DNA of 64,000 nucleotides. Source: Antitrichia curtipendula (lineage: Eukaryota > Streptophyta > Bryopsida > Hypnales > Leucodontaceae). The stretch covers positions 7,086,696 to 7,150,695 of the forward strand of contig OX579638.1 of the NCBI GenBank assembly GCA_951230915.1, written 5' to 3'. The notes beneath the pieces are model-generated. The model ran no database searches and had not been told where the DNA came from. It worked only from the letters and a program-made list of their open reading frames with translations. Positions 13,660 to 25,079 of this stretch are shown piece by piece; the stretch's first letter is position 1, and each line of letters starts with the position of its first letter. Position numbers and translations under genes: made by a program.

Positions 13660-14039
13660 GTAACAGTAATCATTCCCAATCGATGGGCTTCAAGTTTGCT
13701 CACTTGGTGAACGCCAACAACTCAACAAGGCAATGGAGATTCTGCTGCTGTCCCAGGGCGAGCTGAACGTGGGCTTTGTGAGCACCAACAACACTTGGTT
13801 TGCCACCGTCCTCAAGAAAGGCGAGCTGTCTGTGTTCCCCAAGGGACTGGTGCACTTGCAGCTCAATGTGGGCTCCGGCTCGGCGATGGCGATTACCGCT
13901 TTCCCTTCGCAGAACGCGAGCCTGCAGCCAGTTGCACAAGCTTTGTTCACACCCCGACATCAAGAACGAGGTGTTGCAGAAGATGTTCAAGGTTGACCAG
14001 AAGATGGCGGACAGCATCCAGAAACAGTTTCGCAAGTAA
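13660..14039 (+). pseudogene. germin-like protein fragment, frame-broken
   Basis: Three pieces of a germin-like cupin lie in order but not in one frame. SMGFKFAHL (about 13680-13710) is in one frame. MEILLLSQGELNVGF through ITAFPSQNASLQPVA, about 13733-13945, is in a second. KNEVLQKMFKVDQKMADSI to the stop at 14037-14039 is back in the first. Germin box 2 is intact (FPKGLVHLQLN, keeping the metal-binding His). In box 1 the HxH pair before the Glu of MEIL is missing, and the frame breaks there near 13725-13733. The second break is near 13945-13960. The N-terminal part (signal peptide and first strands) is absent. It is probably a decayed copy; a sequencing error could explain one break but not the lost HxH and N-terminus. 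Confidence 0.8.
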
Positions 14040-15797
14040 AGTGCACACTTTGATGACTCATGCATGCACCAAGTGTTGTGGCAAGATGATTGCATAATTG
14101 CATTTCATTTTATACTTGGGAAAATGATGATTTGGATTCGCAGTAAGGTATGTAGTGTTTGTTTATATGGACAAGATCGGATCATGACTTCTGAATCAGT
14201 AGTTATCTTGATTAATTGATTTTAGGAGTACTGATCACTGCAGCGAATACAAGCATGAAGTGTGAGCTCCTTCACTTGGGGCTTGTACAGTACAGGTTGG
14301 ATTCTGATGTAAAAGATTCAATTAATTAGTAAAGCCAGTTCACAGCACTTTTCAATTTCATGCTTCAACTTAGCAGCTGTCTACTGTTCTGAAGTCAGTT
14401 ATTTGCTTGTATTGTACAATACAGAGATCGTGACTTTCGGCGTGATGTTGACCTCAAAAACTGGGACATACTGTAATATGATTCCACTTATGTTTGAGTC
14501 TACTCTTATAACATTCTTACGACAGAAACATTTACATATATTCTCTTGGCCCTCAATGACGTAATTCAGAGGAATTCACAACCCAAATTTAAATCACGCC
14601 AGATTGCAATTTCTTATAATATCTGAAATCCGTGAATTCATAAGTAAATGCAGTCAACTATTGTTAGAACAATTGAATGATGATCACGTGCTCACATTAA
14701 CACACCAAGGGATACAGGTGCATAAAGATGACCGAAATATTGTAAGAGTAAGACTTCCTAAAAAGCTATTCATCAACGAGTATACTAGAACCAAGCATGC
14801 CATGCACTTATGAGTTAGGACCGCAACGTAACTCTCACAGCAGGACCCTCAATTACATGACTTGCAGAAGTTCACGAATCTGATGCAGTTTCGGAAACAT
14901 CAACGTAACAACTTCTAAACGATCTAAACTATTGATTGTTCCATACAAGAAACCTCACTGGAGAAAAAGAAAAGCGCAGGACTGTGAAATACTGGCCAAT
15001 ATCACAGCAAGCGTAGTTACTCTTGCATCATTTCTCAGTCTAGTGCAGATCATTCAGATATTCTCTCAACTCAAGAGATACACCTTTCTGCAATTCTCTA
15101 ATTGAAAAATCATAGTTGCTGTCACAAACTCGCTCCAGGGACCGCTCCAAGGACCGCTCCAGAGCTAGAGCTCGTCTTCATCACAATGTAAACATAATCC
15201 TCAATGCAGGAGAATTTTTCTGTCGTGGCATGTTTTGATTGGTTAAGGAGAGGCAGATTAAGACTGATAATGCTTGTTGCAATGCTTGCTTGTGCAAATT
15301 TTCAACAGGGTGGTATGAAGTAGAAATTTTCATTGGTCTTCCAGTGAGAGAAATTTGAGAGAAATCTCTACTACTACCAATCAACCAATATTAATTTAGT
15401 GAGTGCAAATCCACCTAAATTCATGCAATGAATTCACAAGATTTTTGAACTCACCTAATTTTTCACCAAACTATGCATCTATTCATGAATTTAATCTCCA
15501 ACAAGCTTACCTAATACAATCTTGTCGTTAGTTAATATAACAATCTTGAGCAATCAAAGAAGTCAAATGGCTCAACTCTCCTACATTGAGATTACGTTTG
15601 GTAATTGCAAAGTAGGCCAAGTTGTCAAAAATAATTGTAAGTCAATACCAACCTCGCCGCCCACGGTTGAGTAGGTCCTAATTGGCGATTCTTTTTTATA
15701 ACTTAGCTTGTTTTTCAATTATTTAGTCCACAATCATGGTATAATTGAGCTCGTATTCTGAGTACAAATTGGACACTGGAGGTCCTTCCCAAGAAGT
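14040..15797. other. intergenic, no gene seen
   Basis: AT-rich sequence without a recognisable gene. A short tandem repeat of GGACCGCTCCA (three copies, about 15131-15161) is the only structure noticed. Small ORFs (up to 69 codons) show no family features. Confidence 0.5.
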
Positions 15798-16781
15798 TTA
15801 ACCCCTCATTGCCTAAGGCTTGTTTGAGTTCAAAAACATCATTCCTTTTAAAGTGTTATAGATCTAAATGTCACAAAGTTATAGAGATCTCAACCGTACA
15901 ATCTTGTAGTGTATGTGTTGTAGATGACGTGAATCAAATTTGGAGTCATTTGGTCACGTAGATTGCAAGTTTATAATGTTTTAGTGTTGAAAACGGATGC
16001 TGAAATTTTCCTAGCAACACATTTGGAGGTGAAATTTGACTTTCAAACCTACTCAAATGAAAAAAATATTAAACTATAAAGTGATTCAAAACCAACATAC
16101 AAACACATTGGTGAAAGAAAATATAAGTGAATTAACCCATTGTGTATGCAAAATGACTTTCAAATGTCAAGAAAATAGCAAGAAAAGTTGCAAAAAACAC
16201 ATCTAAGGTAGAAGCTCCTTCTACTAAAATGCTTCTCAATCACTCATAACTTCTTGGATTGATATGAAAATTTAGCCACATAAACTAGACTATTATGCAA
16301 AACTTTCGCAAATTTTGTTATTGAAAAATGACACTATATGAAGAAGAAACAAGCCACCTAAGTTCCTTGTAATCCAAAAATGTAGGGATTTTGAACTTCA
16401 AATTGCTCCCAAATATTCAAAACAACTTGGATTGACATGAAAATTTTACCACAAAAATTAGACTTCAAGGGGAATATAATCCAACAAAAAAAAATTTGAA
16501 AACAAACATTGGATGAAGGAGATACAAGCTGCCAAAGTTGCAACCCTTCAAATGCAGTTTGGTGAACTCAAATTGAACCTGTGAACTTCGATTGGCTTCT
16601 AAGAAATCATAACATCTTGGATTGATTTAAAAGTTTAACCACATAAAGTAGAAGAGAGAGTGCAAATTTCCCAACAAGTTTTATTGAATCCAAACATCAA
16701 ATGCAAAAGTTACAACACTTTGAATTGGAGTTGAAACTATGTGAGGACACTTTTGGTGCCCTTAGGTGATGAGAGGTTTAC
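15798..16781. mobile_element. TTAA-bounded non-coding element, second family, copy 1
   Basis: The left end is TTAACCCCTCATTGCCTAAG. The right end is its decayed inverse (GGTGCCCTTAGGTGATGAGA then GGTTTAC). The body has no ORF of note. It contains three internal modules about 180 bp apart, near 16250, 16426 and 16609. Each has 'cttggattgatatgaaaatt' followed by 'accacataaa.taga'. The copy at 63145 is the same element in the opposite orientation. Confidence 0.75.
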
Positions 16782-17086
16782 GCCAAGGACATACTTGATA
16801 GATACAGTAGAACATCAGTTTTGTTTAATTGTCTTTATGCCATGTGCCATTTTGACATGTAGTTTGACACATTAGCTTGGTAAGCCGATTCATATACAAA
16901 TTAATATGCAAATTGCTTCTCATGTACAAATTATGCACAGCTAAGCTAGAATTCCAAACACCCACATGCTAAAATGAATATTCCGATGGATCATTGAGGT
17001 TACAACACCCTTCACAGTGGTCAGATACAGTATATATATATTAATTAATTAAAAGCATTTCTAGAAGACGTGTCACATGTGGCATT

Positions 17087-17445
17087 ATGGCAACAGAGAG
17101 GCCGGGTTCAATGACCAGTAAACTGGACAAATTCAACTCAGGAACAGATTTGCTGAGGACTGACAGCCGGGAATTCGAAGAACGATTCAATCACCAGCGA
17201 CTAATAAAAATTAGTGACGAAGATGATGAAGATATGGTTGACGACGGCTTCGATGCTTTGACAATACGAGGACTGCGACGAAGTGGTCGCGCGCTTCAGC
17301 ACATTGTGGTATGTCAGGGTACAGTACCTGCAGTAGGCTTCGGCAAAGAAGTAAGTTACCTTCTAGCTCCCTGCTGACCCTCTCCACATCTCATATATAT
17401 GTTTCACAGGTTCAGTGGTTCCAGAGATCTCGAGAGTACAATTAG
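17087..17445 (+). CDS. possible small two-exon protein, unknown function
   Basis: An ATG at 17087 opens 88 codons up to a GTAAG donor (exon end 17350). If the TTTCACAG acceptor ending at 17409 is used, 11 more codons follow (VQWFQRSREYN) and a TAG at 17443, giving 99 residues. Without splicing the frame stops at 17377. The protein is hydrophilic, with an acidic stretch SDEDDEDMVDD near residues 43-53 and no signal peptide or known domain. The local base composition is more gene-like than the flanks, which is the main argument. The 59-base intron is short for a plant. It could be a chance ORF or a broken first exon. Confidence 0.3.
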
Positions 17446-17917
17446 CATCTGTGTTAACATCTGCAAAATAATGTATCACTTCATAAGAGACACCGAAATG
17501 CTCTCAGACAAGTGGAGCTAGCTAAAACTTGTCAGTTTGTGAAGGAGATTTGGACAAGTGTGAGAATTCGGAAACCAACCGATTCTAATCAACCAACATT
17601 GTCTCATGCAAGAACAAGTTTGCTCTACTCTATGAACTGACAAAGGGAACAAAAAACATGTCTCCTATTCTCGGTTTTGATCATTTCCAGACAATCATGA
17701 CAAAGCTCGCAATTGGCGAGAACAAGTCACCAGTCAAGCAAGTAGTGTAAGGCAGCATCCCTTGGCAGAACTCAAAGTTCACAACACAAACATTGCAACC
17801 TCAAACGTCTGTGAAACAAGGTGGAGAGAAAGTGCGGGAGAAAGTGTGGAAGAGGGAGATCGAGGGGACGTCCTACAACCCTTGCCGATGTGCCCCGCAA
17901 GGCAAAGGGCGTGATCT

Positions 17918-18006
17918 ATGGTAGGCATGCCAATGACCATGCAGCACCCCTTTACAAGAAAATGCACCGTAAAGGGATGCTGCATGGTCATTGGTATGCC
18001 TACCAT
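17918..18006 (+). ncRNA. candidate microRNA precursor hairpin
   Basis: Arms 17918-17955 and 17969-18006 are 38 bases each and pair along their whole length, with one G-U pair and one C-A mismatch, around a 13-base loop (17956-17968). The 5' arm contains GGCATGCCAATGACCATGCA and the 3' arm TGCATGGTCATTGGTATGCC. Stem length, small loop and near-perfect pairing fit a plant miRNA precursor. I do not recognise the mature sequence. The strand is assumed; a tiny foldback transposon is the alternative. Confidence 0.5.
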
Positions 18007-18542
18007 GTAATCTCTAATAAGCTTGATATAACATTCTACTCCAAACTTCACAATCGCGGCATCCCGAGTTCACCAGTTGCTAAACAACGTACCAAATGAC
18101 TGCTGGCAACGGATACAGGCATAACCTAGCTAAGCTCTGGCCCCTGCAGTCAAACCCTAGCAGCGATTCAGAGACTCCCTCGACCCTGGAGCTGAAGGCT
18201 GCCATGACTTGCGAATTCTGCCAGACACTCATCAAACCTACAATTACTGCATGCAACAACAATCGGAACACAATTAAAAGGCTTGGTCACTTGCGAATTC
18301 GCTTGTGAACTAGGGCAATTGACACTATCTTCTACAAAGGCGAAAATTCATCAGAGACAGATTGACTTTCTTCAGGGTCTGAAATCTGGACCGGTACCGT
18401 GATTTCATAACACCGGTCTGTGTACTACTCGTGTCTCTGCAACAAGAGATCTTTGCAAGTGTTGCAGAACACATCGTCGAAACCGAGGTCGAAACTTATT
18501 GTTGGTGCCGACGAGAATTGGAGAATGGATGAACGTAATCGT

Positions 18543-18585
18543 CCGAATTGGATGACCGAATTGGATGACCGAATTGGACTATGGA
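18543..18585. repeat. 13-bp minisatellite (CCGAATTGGATGA)
   Basis: Three consecutive copies of CCGAATTGGATGA, the last diverging to CCGAATTGGACTA. No gene context could be established for the surrounding 18.0-18.8 kb. Confidence 0.75.
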
Positions 18586-18799
18586 CGACGCCAACTGAAC
18601 TCCGTCTGAAAGAGTCTGAACTGTAAACCAGTCTGGGTGGGCCAATTTGGGGCACTCGATTTGCCCAGGTGGGCGCCTGATTGTATTTGGGCGCATTGAG
18701 CATTTGAGCTGGGAAAGACATCTGCGCAACTGGCAAGGGGCAACTTGGCATGGACTTTCATGACTCCTGCCCGGTGAAAATTCAAACTGAAGGTGGTAA

Positions 18800-19117
18800 G
18801 AGCATCCCCACCAGGGGCCTGTAACTCTAAACTTTTAGGGATGGCAGGCGTGATATGTGCTGTGATATAGAGAACTGGATTTGAGTAAACCCTATATGAG
18901 CTTTTACCACTATCTCGGATGTGCAAGTCTCTGATTTGTATTGTTGACTTATACCCATTTACTGCTTGCTTGATTAAGGCAGTTTCCTTTACATGTAATT
19001 ACTAAAATTTCCAACATTTATGGTAGAATTAGTGCAGCTTGTCGTTCCCTATCTCCATCTTTGCTCCCTCTTCATCCAGATGGGGATGGAGATAGGGATA
19101 AATTGGTGGGGATGCTC
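18800..19117. mobile_element. Tourist-like MITE (PIF/Harbinger type)
   Basis: A 318-bp non-coding element with inverted ends GAGCATCCCCACCA and TGGTGGGGATGCTC. TAA directly flanks both ends (18797-18799 and 19118-19120), a 3-bp duplication typical of PIF/Harbinger elements. An inner inverted pair (TCCCTATCTCCATC and GATGGAGATAGGGA) lies near the right end. Confidence 0.75.
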
Positions 19118-19207
19118 TAAGGTAGAAGCAAGAGAACAATTGACACTTTTGCTGCAACACTTGATGGGTGCATGGTCAAAATGATGATTTCAGGGGTAAG
19201 AATGTTA

Positions 19208-19572
19208 GAACATGTCCATTGGGGCTTTTCTTCCCTATGTAGTTGAATTTCATTAAGGTAGGAAAGAACATCTCCTATCAACATGTTGTATCCTAAAATA
19301 ATTTAGGAAGGAGGATCCAGAACTGGAATTTAGTAAATTGTATACTTTTGTTTATTGTGCTTCTCAAATTTGAACTTGCATTGTTCCCTCCAACTCTTTT
19401 ATTATTTGTAATTGGGGTGTTATTGCTTTTTTTGACGCTAAACTATTTGAAATTGCAAATTTGTGGGGAAGAACTGATGGGGCTCTCATTCCCTATCCCC
19501 ATCTTTGGTCCCCCCCCTCCCCCCCCTCATCCAAATGGGGATAGGGATAGGGAAGCTTCTAGTGGATATGCC
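19208..19572. mobile_element. MITE related to the 18800 element
   Basis: The weak inverted ends are ACATGTCCATTGGGGCTT and the inverse of AAGCTTCTAGTGGATATGC. The right part shares the inner 'TTCCCTATCCCCATCTTTGG ... GGGGATAGGGATAGGGAA' inverted pair with the element at 18800-19117, including a C-rich loop. Exact boundaries are uncertain. Confidence 0.5.
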
Positions 19573-20231
19573 TATTCAAGAGAGAACCAACTCAAGTCGT
19601 TTTTACCTTCACAAAATTTTATGAATTTTCAAATTTATTTAAAGTACAAGGTACCTATTCATGCCTCTTAGACTCCCTTAATGCAAGAAATGCTCAACTT
19701 CTATTGCTTGCTTCAAAGAACTCTTCAACTCCCATTGCGTCACCCAATGAAATCCCTTGTTCTAACATTGTACTTGTATTAGTACCTATATTGGCCAATG
19801 ACAACTTTAGTGTTATAACTTAAATCTCTCCCCCTCCTCATAAGACAATTTCTATAAGACCATCAAGTGCACTTTTACTTTCTATGATTAAAATTTATAT
19901 TGACACCTTCATATATTCATAAAGAAGAGTGTTTATAAAAAGATATTACAAAAAAGATTTTGGGGGGATTTTAAGGATAAAAGAATTCAAATGAGTCATT
20001 TGTTCTAGTCCTCCCACTTCAGTGTGAAATACTAAATTTAGCTCAAAATATGATGTTTGACCATTTCATAATTTATCTACAAGTTCATGGGAAAGATGCA
20101 ACCCCGCATGACCAAAGTAGACACTAAAATATTATAATTATTGAACCAATAGGTGCATCTTTATTTCTATATTTATCAAGTGAAGACATCCATCAAGCCT
20201 TTTAGGCTTCCAATAACCTTCCACTAACCCT

Positions 20232-21655
20232 AGAAAAACATGTATGTGACCATTCATTTCAAGCTTCATTATCCATCGCTATGTTTGTTGCCATTTTACA
20301 ACTAAATATGAATGAAAAATTTAATATTTGATTTTTAGAGATGAAATCAAATGTCTTCTATAAGTAAAAAATAAATAAATAAATTTGGGACTTTTTTTCA
20401 AATTACTGTGAATTTCTTAAGAAAAAGATAAAGGAAATTCATATCAAATTCGAAATATACTTGAAAAATATGAAATTTTCACCATATATAGAGAGATATT
20501 ATAGTTTGTAGCATCATGGTATAAACCAAAGTTATTGTGTCACTTCGAAATTAGAAAACAAGCACACCATAGTTGTAGGTCCAAAGTTGCTATAAAACAT
20601 TGAAAATTTACAAATTATTCAAAATTTCCAATTGAAGTAGAAACTTAACTTGATAATCTTGATTCATTTCATTGGTCGAACTCAAATTCAAAAAATATAG
20701 TTTTATGGCTAAAATTTATATCAAGAATAAATAGCAAAAAATGATCAAAATATCCTAGAAGGGTGGCCTTTGGATTAATCTTGTCTTTTTCTTCAATAAA
20801 GTCAATAATTCCATAATAAGGGAATTTGCAATACAACACATTGAAAATGTACACAAGCAATACTCCAAAAAACTATTGGATGAAAAACATCTTGGGTGAA
20901 TGCAAGAAACACTTGTACTATTTCTTGTCACAAGCTAAGTGCTGATCTGTTTTTTGGCCATAACTTTTGCATTTTTGCTCGAAATGACTCAAGATTTCTA
21001 GAAAAGGTACTCATGTCTATCATACACTTTAAATAATTTTTTCATAATTTTCAAAAATATTTTAATATTAAAACAGTATTAGTGATTAAATGTCACAAAT
21101 GAGATTTGGAGGTTTTTAGTACTAAGGAGTACCTTTTTTTAATGATTTTGAGATGAAATTTGGACAAGATGGTCTTCTAGTAGACTTACATCTCTCCAGA
21201 TGAGGGATTTTGAAAAAAGTTATTTTTATGTGGTGTGGAAGTCTACAAAAAGAGCTTCTTTCTGCTTGAATTTTGAAACATATAAAATATTATTTTGGTG
21301 TTTTTTCTGGTGAATGACCATCTCCATAGAATTGTTGCAAATGGACACTTTTTATTTTTTGTATTTACTTATTTTTACTATTTTTTCCGAATTAAAACAT
21401 GAAGGTATGTATTTTCTTGAGGTTTGACGCTTTTTAAGTTCTCCTACTTAGAGAATTTTTCTATCAATTTCCTTTGGTGAAAACCTTCATCTTAGAGGTG
21501 TATACATTGTTCATATTTTTCAAATTTTTTTCAAATTAATTTTCTAATTTTAAAGTACTCCAGAAAAAGTCATGAGTACTGTAGTAAAACGCAACAAATA
21601 GTACAGGTGTTTCTTGCATTCACCCTCTTGTCCATCCTATAGTCTTAGGTGAAGT
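20232..21655. repeat. dispersed ~690-bp repeat, copy 1, interrupted by a 732-bp insertion
   Basis: 20232-20893 plus 21626-21655 align collinearly with 30618-31285, starting with 'gaccattcatttcaagc' and ending 'agtcttaggtgaagtc'. There is no coding content. The insertion at 20894-21625 is absent from the other copy. Confidence 0.75.
20894..21625. mobile_element. 732-bp inverted-repeat element with 4-bp TCTT duplication
   Basis: The ends are GGGTGAATGCAAGAAACAC and GTGTTTCTTGCATTCACCC, with pairing continuing for about 30 bp (TGTACTATTT / AAATAGTACA). TCTT flanks both sides (20890-20893 and 21626-21629). The related copy at 30.6-31.3 kb has a single TCTT at the matching position and no insert. 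No ORF of note. The termini do not match a superfamily I know. Confidence 0.8.
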
Positions 21656-22479
21656 CATCTATTAAGCACTTAGTAACTGTACCGTCCTATAACATTATTA
21701 ATCAAAACTAAAGGGGGGCTTTTTTCCCAAAAGCAAGAGCCTCCTAGCATTTTAGCCTTACAATCAAACTTCTTTTTCCAATGTCTAACAATAAATAAGT
21801 CATTTTCTACTTTTTAATATTTGTCCATTAATTATTTTTTAAGTTAATAATGAAGTGAATCCCAAAATTTGTACAAGGGGTGTCAAAGGAAAATTTAATT
21901 AAAAAATAGTACAAAAGAAAAACATCACCAAACTTCATCAAACCAAGTTTTGATACTTCAAGGAGTTATATCCTATGCTTTCTCAAACTCCAGACTATGT
22001 TCCTTCATTACATACATTTTACAAATAACTCTATCATTTCATTATTTTATACATTGTTATTTTGAAGTAGTTTAGGTAGTGGAAAATCTAGAATAACAAT
22101 CATCCCTTGTGGCTCATTACTAAATTGAAACAAGCTTGTGATATTGCACCATACTCATAGACCAACCAATATAGAATAATCATTGTAACTCCAATAATTA
22201 TGGGGAAAAAACAAAGAGACAAATGACTTATAATTTTATATCTACTTGAAATAGAAATTTGCTAGTAGCCTTTTAAATTTGCATTCGATCCATCCAGTGT
22301 CTTCCTTCAAATTAAATTGAATTCCCTCCTAGGCATTGTTGAGGGAAAATAATGACCTACTTGGAAATTATTCTTTTAATATAATAAGTTCGTTCCAAGG
22401 AAAACGGTCAAGTAGGAAATGTATGCTAATAGGTTCTATATCTAAAATCAAAATATCTTGATTTAAATTGAATAATCCA

Positions 22480-23500
22480 ACTTGGAATTCCAACAAACTT
22501 CACTACAACAACACACACACATAACTCAGTTAATTTTGTAATTCAAACAATTAACTTAATACACAATCTGGCACTCTAACTGCTAATTCAACAACACAAT
22601 CACATTCACATCTATCATATGCACAACAAACAACCGATTTGGTATGTAATTTTGTTTTGATTAACCAAATTGATAATTAAAATCACAGTTATAAAAATAT
22701 GAGTTCATCACAATGGCCTACTCATCTCTGTACTCTTCTCACAATTAACTTTGAAACTCTCCCAACCTCTTTCTCCATATCATAAAATCACTCATTCATT
22801 CTTCACATAATAATCCCGTAACTCAAACATAATCTTCTTTTCCAAACTATCCAAACTAAACTTCCATCACATACAACATCTCCATCTTCAAATTATCAAC
22901 TGATCCTCTCATTACAACTCCACCAACTAGGACTTCTCAAATTCCCGACCAATTGGCTTATTCAAACACAACCTCTCCATCACACATCACACACAAACAA
23001 GCACATACATGGAAACAAATAAAAAATTACACATCTTGACTAGTTGGGACATACATTGGACTTCTTCAACAATGGGTAAAAACAAAACAAAACAACACCC
23101 TTAATAGGATGCAAGCCGACGGTTACCTCACATGAAGGAGACAACCTAACCAACAACAACTACCAAATTAGAATTGCTCCACAACAACTAGTTGCCAATT
23201 ACTAACCATTCCCATTCCAAGTTGGCTTGCACACAAATTCTGTTCCAACCAGGCCACATTATTCCCTTACACTACTTTGACAAAATCCAACCCAAACTAG
23301 GCAACCTCCACAATTTGACAATCTGCCACCTCATCCAATTAGACTTATCTTAAAAAAATATTGTAAAAATACTCCCAAATTGGTAAAAACACTCCCTAAA
23401 ATCACCAAATTAGGACTCCAACAATCCAACAATTTAACAAAATCCCTCAAAACACACACCAAACATACAATAAAATTTCAAAAATAATCTCAACTTTACT
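22480..23500. other. strand-asymmetric, G-poor C/A-rich stretch
   Basis: For about 1 kb the plus strand is rich in C and A and very poor in G (for example 22801-22920 has only about two G against more than thirty C). No ORF or repeat unit explains it. CA/CAA runs occur near 22500-22530. Confidence 0.7.
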
Positions 23501-23604
23501 ATTTACAAGCATTTAGGGATTATCCTTCCTCTAAGGGGAATGGTTTCGAGTGGGTAACAATGTTACGGGCCTTCTAGGGTTAAGTTTAAAGGGCAATTTA
23601 ATCT

Positions 23605-24558
23605 TTAACCCCTAAAGGTTTTTGACTATGTTTTCACAGAAAACGCTCCCAAACTGTCATTTCTAGTACAAGTACCAAATTTTGGAAAAAAAACATTTTT
23701 GGACACATGTAACCGTAGAATCTTGTAGTAAACTAGTTTGAGAAGATGTGGAAAAAATTTCAGAAATTTCCATCGTGTAGATTGCAAGATATTAGCATTT
23801 GAAGTGACAAAAAAACCTTTTTTTGTCCCTGCGAAAAACCGGGCAGCTGCACTTCACATGGTCACATTTGTATGAAAAAATGTCCAAAATGGTGGTAACT
23901 CTTTGGATTCATTCTTCAAAGCAAGTTAGCTACATGCTTGAAAAATTTCAGATCATTTGGAATTGTACAACATATAGGAAAAAAATAGTAAGTAGAAAGA
24001 AGTAGAAAATGATTCAAAACACTAAATTGTTAAGGATTTAATTATGGAATTGAAAAATGCCAATCCAAACGATTGTAATGTTGTAATAAACAATCTACAC
24101 CTTGTGTTTATATTTTTTTCTAGAAATATTGAAAATTGAGTTAAATAAAGGACTTCAAAGTTTATTTTAGAGTAGAGATTCCATAACTACCCGCAAACTA
24201 CCCACAACTAAAATTCCTCATAACTTTCATCTCATAAATCAAAGTGGAATGATTCAAAGCTTTCCTTGTGCACATAAATCTCGAGAACCAATTTCAAATT
24301 TTTATTTCTCTAGAAAATGATTTTTAAAGAAGTTTTTTTTGCTGCCCGGGCTGCCCGCCGAACAATGAAAACTACATATCATACCATAACTTTTTAACCA
24401 TGTGGTCAAAAGTTATGAAAATTGTTGGGCCCTGAAGCTACTCCTCGGGCACATCTTGTGTGAAAATTTCAAAGAAAAAAAATAAAAATTCCATTTGTGG
24501 TGAGCTGCCCCAAAACACTATGTTGTCAAAAAACGGTGTTTGGTCCTTTAGGGGTTAA
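23605..24558 (+). mobile_element. TTAA-bounded ~0.95-kb element, copy a
   Basis: Starts TTAACCCCTAAAGG and ends CCTTTAGGGGTTAA. The interior carries the family blocks 'cgggcagctgcacttcaca', 'gtccaaaatggtgg' and 'gctgcccgggctgcccgcc'. The small ORFs inside are translations of non-coding repeat. Very similar to copies e (39667) and h (59412). Orientation is set arbitrarily by these copies. Confidence 0.85.
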
Positions 24559-25079
24559 AAGACATTGCAAGCCCCATGGGCATTGTGAAAGTCAAACTTG
24601 AATTCTTCACATAGTTCTTGATTTTAAATGCTTTCAAACTTAACTAAGAAAATGTATCTCCAATAAGTTAATTTTTTTTCCATTTGAATATTTTTCAGAT
24701 TTTTCCAAATTATAAATTTTGTGACACTTTGAAGATAGCATCTTGAAAGCTCAAATTATACCACTTTTGAATTTTTTTTCTATCAAATTTCTCTTGATAT
24801 GAGCTTAAAGAGTACATCAATTACACCATTATGTTTTTTACTATTATTTCCATTTTATTTTAAAAATTCATACTATTTTAAACATTTTTGTAATTACTAT
24901 GATTTTTATAAAGATTTAAAAAAATAATAATATAAAATTTAATTTGATATTTTTAATTATGAAAAAAATAAATTTAAACATATATTACTATTTGTGAAAA
25001 ATATTAAAATATGTGTTTAAATATAGAAATCTAATGAAGTTTAACCAAGTTCAGGCATGAAATGTCGTTTAAGGGTTAA
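24559..25079. other. very AT-rich spacer ending in a lone TTAA terminus
   Basis: Extremely AT-rich (24820-25020 is mostly A and T). It ends 'TTTAAGGGTTAA' at 25068-25079, which looks like one terminus of a TTAA-bounded element, but I could not find its partner. Immediately to the right the composition changes sharply to the GC-richer leader of the U-box gene. Confidence 0.45.

Noticed and set aside
17821..18099. 92-codon ORF with a His/Lys-rich middle, and its minus-strand partner
   Set aside because: The middle is the inverted-repeat hairpin, which is open on both strands because its arms are complementary. No gene signal was seen outside it.
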